The notes beneath the pieces are model-generated. The model was not told the DNA's origin. It worked only from the letters and a program-made list of their open reading frames with translations, and did not search any database. DNA of 64,000 nucleotides, taken from Stereocaulon alpinum (Eukaryota; Ascomycota; Lecanoromycetes; Lecanorales; Stereocaulaceae). A program made the position numbers and the translations under genes. This document shows, piece by piece, positions 58,139-64,000 of the stretch (within the stretch, counting starts at the first letter, position 1; every line of letters begins with the position of its first letter). The stretch spans positions 1 to 64,000 of the forward strand of contig JAEUBA010000012.1 of the NCBI GenBank assembly GCA_018257865.1, given 5' to 3'.

Positions 58139-61100
58139 ATGTTTGGGGAGTGTGGCGGTCCCGTATGGAGAGGAGATGATTTCGCAGCATGTTTTCAGGG
58201 AGAGTCAGTGCTGTTCACCCATATGGTACTATCGTGGTGGAATGCTAATCTAAGGAAATAGCTATCTCCAAACTCTCCTTCCATTGATTGCCTGCGCGAC
58301 CTCGTTGGTCTACCTCTCAATACAATCGATACAACGAACCGCCAAACTAAAACATGGAAAGGACTATACACAATGGGGAGCTACGCAGGCTGCTTTGAAT
58401 AGTAGGGTCCGGTACAGAGATGATCCAAACGCCCCAGATCAATTCCAAGATGTCGATGAAGATGACGAGAGCGCCGAACTAGCTCTACAGCTCATGAAAA
58501 GCAATACACACGAGTCCATGATTGAAGTGAACCGACCTCGCGGTCAGATCTGGGTGGTAGTGGTCGAGATTCTCCTAACGTTGGCTGAAGTAGTCGTCAA
58601 CCTGGCAGCTCTGCTTACACATGCCTGGGGTCATAAAGGTACCTTCGCTGCTATTGCTGGGGTCGTCACTTGGGGGTATATTCTCGTCTTGGTGGTTGCT
58701 AGATCACTGTTCTCGAATAGTACTGCTTCTCGGATCCCTAATCTATGGTATCACACAGCATTTCTGTACGCGGCACAATGGATCCTGACTACCCTTCTCT
58801 TCCGCTCCGCTATCATACATCCTCGATCACACCGTGCCCAAGATTTGATGATTGCAGACTTCAGCTTGGCCACCGTACTTGCGCTGATTTCTATATTATC
58901 AAGGAAAGGCAACAAGACTGTGTTGTTGGATTATGAAGACGATCTCGAACCTTCGCACGAGCCTTTAGCCAACCTTTTCTCCGTTGCAACCTTTGGATGG
59001 GTGGACGGCATTGTCTGGAAAGGGTACAAGAAGCCCCTCGAACTTCCTGATGTGTGGAACTTGGCTGCTAGAGACAAAGCGGCTGCGGTTCTCGCAGATT
59101 TTAGACAACTCAAGAAGACATCGAGATTGGCTTGGCATTTGCTGAAATACTTCAAGCGTGATCTTGTGGTCCAAGCAGTATGGGCAATGGTGTCGGGCCT
59201 CTTCACTTTCGCTCCAACTCTTTTATTAAAGGCGTTCCTCGAATACGTCGAAGACCCGAAAGGAACGCCGGTCAACGCGGCCTGGTTCTATATATTATTA
59301 CTAGGCCTATCTTCGTGTGTCAAGTCTATTACTGACGGTCAAGCACTCTGGAAGGGCCGCAGAATTTGCATCCGGCTTCATTCGGTCATTGTCGGAGAAG
59401 TGTATGCAAAATCATTGAGACGGAAAGCTGCCGCTGGAACTGACACGGTACTTGGTGAGAAGGAGGAGAAGAAGAAGAGGAAAGCCGCTGAAGATGAGAA
59501 AGGTTCAAAGTCAACATCGAAGGGCACTTTGTCCCAATTTCCTGACAACGGGAAGAAACAGAACGCGGCATCGAAGAAGGACAAAAAAGCAAGCGCAGAG
59601 CCTATTGGAGACGCAACGGACTCGCAGGTCAACGTTGGCACTATCATTAACCTGATGGCTGTAGACTCGTTCAAGGTCAGCGAAATCAGTGCTTATTTGC
59701 ACTTCTTGTGGGGTACTACTCCTGTGCAGCTGGTGCTTTGTATCGTCCTTCTTTACCGCATCTTGGGTTGGAGTGCTCTTGCTAGTATCATCATGATGAT
59801 CTTGGTTATGCCCCTCAACCTGTTCATCGCCAAGCAATTCACGAAGGTTCAAAAGAAAGTCATGGCTGCGACCGACGTTCGGATTCATTCAACAAACGAG
59901 ATTCTCCAAAATATTCGAATTATTAAGTACTTTGCATGGGAACAGCGCTTCACCCAGATCGTTAGCGAGAAGCGGGCAGTAGAACTGCGAGCTCTTCGCA
60001 ACAAGTATATATTGTGGACTTTTGCCGCCGCAGTTTGGTTTGGAGTACCATTGCTTATTACGTTCTTCTCGTTCCTTCTCTATACGGTGGTGGAGAAGCG
60101 ACCACTTATACCTTCTGTGGCTTTTACCGCGCTTTCTCTGTTCGGCATTCTTCGCTATCCGCTAGACCAGCTTGCCGACATGATCGCTCACGTGCAGGAG
60201 TCCAAGGTGTCAGTGGACCGGGTTGAGGAGTTCCTGAACGAAGATGAAACGGAGAAGTACGAGCAACTCTCCCGCGGTAGCTTTGACGAAGCTGGAGAGC
60301 CGATCATCGGATTTAAGAAGGCGACATTGACGTGGGGAGGCAAAGATGCACGTGGATTGGATGGACAGACTGCCTTCCGTATGATTGATATCGATCTGCG
60401 TTTCTTGGTTGGGCAACTCAATATCATTGTCGGACCCACCGGATCTGGCAAGACGTCCTTGCTCATGGCGTTGCTTGGAGAGATGACACTTATTGAAGGC
60501 ATGGTATATCTCCCAGGTGGCCAGAGCAGAGAAGACATTCGGAAAGATCCAGAGACCGGCTTCACCGAGAGCGTCGCGTACTGCGCACAGCAGGCATGGC
60601 TTGTTAATGATACTATCAAGCAGAACATCGTCTTCGCCGCCCAGTTGAATGAGACGCGTTATACAGCCGTCATCACGGCCTGTGCTTTAGAAAGAGACCT
60701 CGAGATACTTGACCAAGGCGACTCAACGCTTGTTGGGGAGAAGGGAATTGCGCTCTCCGGTGGACAGAAGCAGCGAATATCGTTGGCACGAGCACTCTAT
60801 TCCGATTCGAGACACGTCCTCCTTGATGATTGCCTGAGTGCCGTCGACTCCCATACTGCCAAACACATATTCGAGCATTGCATCATGGGGCCATTGATGC
60901 TTGGCAGAACCTGTATCCTAGTCACGCACAACATTGCCCTTTCCGCACCTCATTCTCGCTATGTTGTGGCCTTAAGCAATGGCAAGGTTGTCGCTCAAGG
61001 CTCTCCGGACAAGGTTATGGCTTCTGGAGTTCTGGGCGACGAGCTCCTTCGATCTCGGCCAGGCTCAAGAGGTGGCACACAGCTACATTCCCGGAATGAA

Positions 61101-63356
61101 TCAGCGATCAATCTCGATGAAGAGGCCAAGAAAGGCATGAATGGTCATGCACCAAAGGCTAACGGGTATGCCAACGGGTCAGCGAAGGAACCTGCGATTA
61201 AGTCCAAGAATGAGAATGCCAACACCAGAACCGAAACCAAAGCTACTGGCAGCGTCAACATCAAGGTCATTCAGATGTATCTAGCAGCTATGGGTCCTTG
61301 GCACTACTGGGTCATTGCTTTCATAGCATTTGGACTGCAACAGGTTGGCTCGGTCGCTGCAAATGTTTGGATCCGAAATTGGGCCAACGCCTATACGAGG
61401 AGTATTCAGCGCGTGGGTCTAGATGCAGTCCGAGTGAGCTCATCCGGCGCAAGCTATATTCATGGTTCTGGGTTTTCCTCAAACACTTTCTCAAGCGGCA
61501 CTTCATTCTGGAGTCTACCCATGGTGCCCAAGTCTTCATCGTTGACGACAGCCGTGACATCAACAGACGACAAGGTGAATGCTTGGTACTATCTACTTAT
61601 CTACGCTTTACTCTCGCTATTCTACATCGTTATCTCTCTTATAAGGGAGGGCTACATCTTTTGGGGCTCTTTGAGAGCATCATCAAGAATTCATAGACGA
61701 TTACTAGATTCCGTCACTCGCGCAAGACTCCAATTTTTCGACACCACACCACTCGGCCAGCTCATGAACAGGTTCTCCAAGGATATCGAATCTATAGATC
61801 AAGATGTCGCTCCTGTTGCCGTCGGTGTGCTCGGTTGCCTTTTCTCGCTAATCACCATCGTTGTGCTCATATCAGTCATCACCCCTGGCTTCTTGATCGC
61901 GGCCTTTTTCATCAGTCTAATCTACTACGCAATTGGATCATTCTATCTTAGATCCTCTCGAGACCTGAAGCGCCTTGAATCGATCCAACGGAGTCCCATC
62001 TACCAGCAGTTTGGAGAGACTTTGAGCGGCATAGTCACTATCCGAGCTTATGGCGACGAAAAGCGCTTCGTTCGAGACAATCAGCATCGCCTCGACACTC
62101 ATCATCGACCGTTCATATATCTGTGGGCTGCAAATCGTTGGCTCGCTTTGCGTGTAGACTTCACTGGCGCTCTGGTATCTTTCTTTGCTGGCACGTTCGT
62201 AATCTTGAGCATGGGTACTATCGATGCTGGTTCCGCAGGCTTGTCTCTGACATACGCTGTTATGTTTACCGAGAACGTCCTCTGGCTGGTTCGCCTCTAT
62301 TCGATCAACGAGCAAAACATGAATTCAGTGGAGCGAGTCAAAGAATACATTGAGGTGGAGCAGGAAGCAAAGGCTATCATCGACGAGGCTCGCCCAGCGG
62401 GTAACTGGCCTAGTCAAGGAGCCATCCAATTTATGAATTACTCTACACGCTATCGCTCTGATCTCGAACCCGTACTGAAAGATCTCACCTTCAGTATTCG
62501 ACCTGGTGAGAGAGTCGGTATTGTGGGTAGGACTGGTGCTGGCAAAAGCTCACTTGCACTCGCTTTATTCCGCGGACTGGAGGCCGAGGAGGGCAAGATC
62601 GTGATAGATGATGTCGATATTGGCCTCATTGGTCTGCAAGACCTTAGAGAAGCCATCACTATCGTCCCACAGGACCCCACACTTTTCACTGGCACTGTGC
62701 GTAGCAATCTTGATCCTTTCGACCTTTTCACAGATGAGGAAATCTTCGCCACATTACGCCGTGTGCAGCTAGTCGGTGCTCCAACCTCTGCTACTGGATC
62801 TTCTTCTGCAACCCCTGTGGTACCCAATATACTCACTCCACCCGAATCCCCACAATCCTCAGAGGATAGCGCGAATGACAACTCATCAGAAGATGATAAC
62901 ACGGACCTCGCCAGAAAGATGACAAATAACCGCGAGAATGCCAACATCTTCAAGAATCTCTCCTCACCAATCTCCGAGTCCGGCTCCAACCTCTCCCAAG
63001 GCCAGCGCCAGCTCCTCTGCCTCGCCCGCGCTCTTCTAAAAGCACCGCGCGTCCTGCTCATGGACGAAGCCACTGCATCCATCGACTACGCCACTGATGG
63101 CAAGATCCAGGATACCCTGAGAGAAGTTAAAGAGAGCACAATCATCACGATAGCGCATCGTTTGCAGACCATTATAGACTACGACAAAGTTCTTGTACTC
63201 GACAAGGGCAAGTTGATCGAATACGACGCGCCTTGGGAGCTGATCTCGAGGGAGGGAGGGATTTTCAGGGGTATGTGCGAGATGAGTGGGGATCTTGACA
63301 CGCTAATGGAAGGGGCGAAGAAGGCTGCTGATAAGAAAAAGTTGATTGATGTCTGA
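58139..63356 (+). CDS. ABCC (MRP/Ybt1-type) full-length ABC transporter
   Basis: Two exons: 58139-58203 (MFGECGGPVWRGDDFAACFQ) and 58262-63356, giving about 1,719 residues. The layout is an N-terminal membrane region with several helices, TMD1, NBD1, TMD2, NBD2. NBD1 has Walker A GPTGSGKTS (near 744), signature LSGGQKQ (near 853) and Walker B VLLDDCLSAVD. NBD2 has Walker A GRTGAGKSS (near 1444), signature LSQGQRQ (near 1598) and Walker B VLLMDEATASID, so NBD1 has the degenerate Asp and NBD2 the catalytic Glu typical of ABCC proteins. Charged inserts occur in TMD1 (Lys-rich, near residues 420-470) and NBD2 (Ser/Asp-rich before the signature). Length and architecture fit the Ybt1/Bpt1 vacuolar group; glutathione conjugates, bile-acid-like compounds or toxins are possible substrates. 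The frame is intact. Confidence 0.93.
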
Positions 63357-63670
63357 TTTTTGCTTTCCGCTTTTCGCTTCTCACATATACTTAGATTCCT
63401 TCTCCTTTTCCTTTCGATGCTTAATGGTTGCCAGGACGCTATTGTTACAAGGCATAGCGTAGGTGTTTTGGGCGTTGTCACGCTTAGACGGACATCAAAA
63501 TAGATACAATTTAATATAATTCCACAAGTCTTTCTCTATACCTCCATCTTTCAATGTCCATCTAAAATCTTCGAAAAGGCTCCTTCCCACTCGCACCTCA
63601 CAACCCTATACCAATGATAACACACCCCAAATATAACCCTAACCCCCCTTCTCACCGCTTGGCCTCCCTC
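63357..63670. other. ABC transporter 3' flank
   Basis: About 310 bases between the ABC transporter stop and the 3' end of the next, minus-strand gene. No feature. Confidence 0.35.
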
Positions 63671-64000
63671 TCAACCCGCTCCCCTTCCCATCAGATCACC
63701 CATTACCAAAATTGGTACCCGCACCCAACCCCTACCAAGCCTCCCATCAAGCCCCGTAGTCGCGTCCTTCACGACCCTCGAAGCCATTCTATACGCCAGT
63801 GGAGGCCCCACAGACACCCTTCTGGTTTTGCGTACAGGTAGAAGATGCCTAGTGTCTAGTTCGAGCTAAATAGTCCACACACAAACAACCAGCAATTACT
63901 ATCCACTACCCTTCCCCCATCCAGCATCGAACGTCATATTCCAATCCACAAGCCTCGCATGGCCCAGCCCAAAATACGACTCCGAGATCTCCCTCGGCGT
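63671..64000 (-). CDS. 3' end of an unidentified minus-strand gene (partial at window edge)
   Basis: The minus strand from the window edge reads TPREISESYFGLGHARLVDW then NMTFDAGWGKG, up to a GTAGTG donor near 63910. A following frame after an AG acceptor near 63815 reads RVSVGPPLAYRMASRVVKDA then TTGLDGRLGRGWVRVPILVM, stopping at 63671-63673 (..GRGAG). Both have coding-like composition and could be the last two exons of one gene whose body lies outside. I do not recognise the family. The overlapping plus-strand frame at 63614-63841 is the antisense shadow. Confidence 0.35.

Overview
The window is nuclear DNA of a filamentous ascomycete (Pezizomycotina). Genes carry short introns of about 45-80 bp with GT..AG borders and CTNAC-like branch points. 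The gene content is typical of that group: a HET-domain protein, LaeA-like methyltransferase, tyrosinase, large MFS families and a full-length ABCC transporter. Order or genus cannot be read from the sequence. I found no rRNA, convincing tRNA or CRISPR. Most exon models below were rebuilt by hand by joining reading frames across plausible splice sites.

Layout. 0.8-2.7 kb: a Ran1/Ksp1-type kinase (-). 2.7-9.9 kb: gene-poor DNA with one decayed coding relic near 8.5-8.95 kb. 9.9-10.8 kb: a three-exon C2H2 protein of the ZNF511 type (-). 11.07-12.03 kb: a non-autonomous DNA transposon with 81-bp terminal inverted repeats and a TA target duplication. 12.45-14.93 kb: a six-exon tyrosinase (-), with an 84-bp tandem repeat in its promoter region. 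17.16-19.90 kb: a seven-exon EST1/SMG7-like protein (+). 20.3-21.76 kb: adenosine kinase (-). 22.07-23.5 kb: the ribosome assembly factor LTV1 (-). 25.25-27.24 kb: a HET-domain gene (+), followed at 27.36-27.62 kb by a second, truncated copy of the LTV1 5' end and promoter.

28-48.7 kb is an accessory belt of mostly broken genes: an MFS transporter, a secretory-lipase-like hydrolase, a subtilase interrupted by three in-frame stops, a pogo/Fot1 transposase remnant, a headless EGT1 (ergothioneine synthase) relic and a second MFS gene with an out-of-phase exon. A small unknown protein, a GRF zinc-finger protein and a SET-domain protein within the belt look intact. From 49.4 kb the window returns to intact genes: LSG1 GTPase, an acyl-CoA dehydrogenase, a SPO12-like cell-cycle protein, a LaeA-like methyltransferase (-) and an ABCC transporter of about 1,719 residues. 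The 3' end of an unidentified minus-strand gene lies at the right edge.

The housekeeping genes (LTV1 for 40S and LSG1 for 60S ribosome maturation, SMG7-like mRNA decay, adenosine kinase, SPO12) are uninterrupted. The disruptions fall almost only in secondary or secreted functions, which argues against general sequencing error and for local pseudogenization. The strongest unexpected signals are the LTV1 5'-end duplication bracketing the HET gene, the dense pseudogene belt, and two unrelated promoter-proximal minisatellites.
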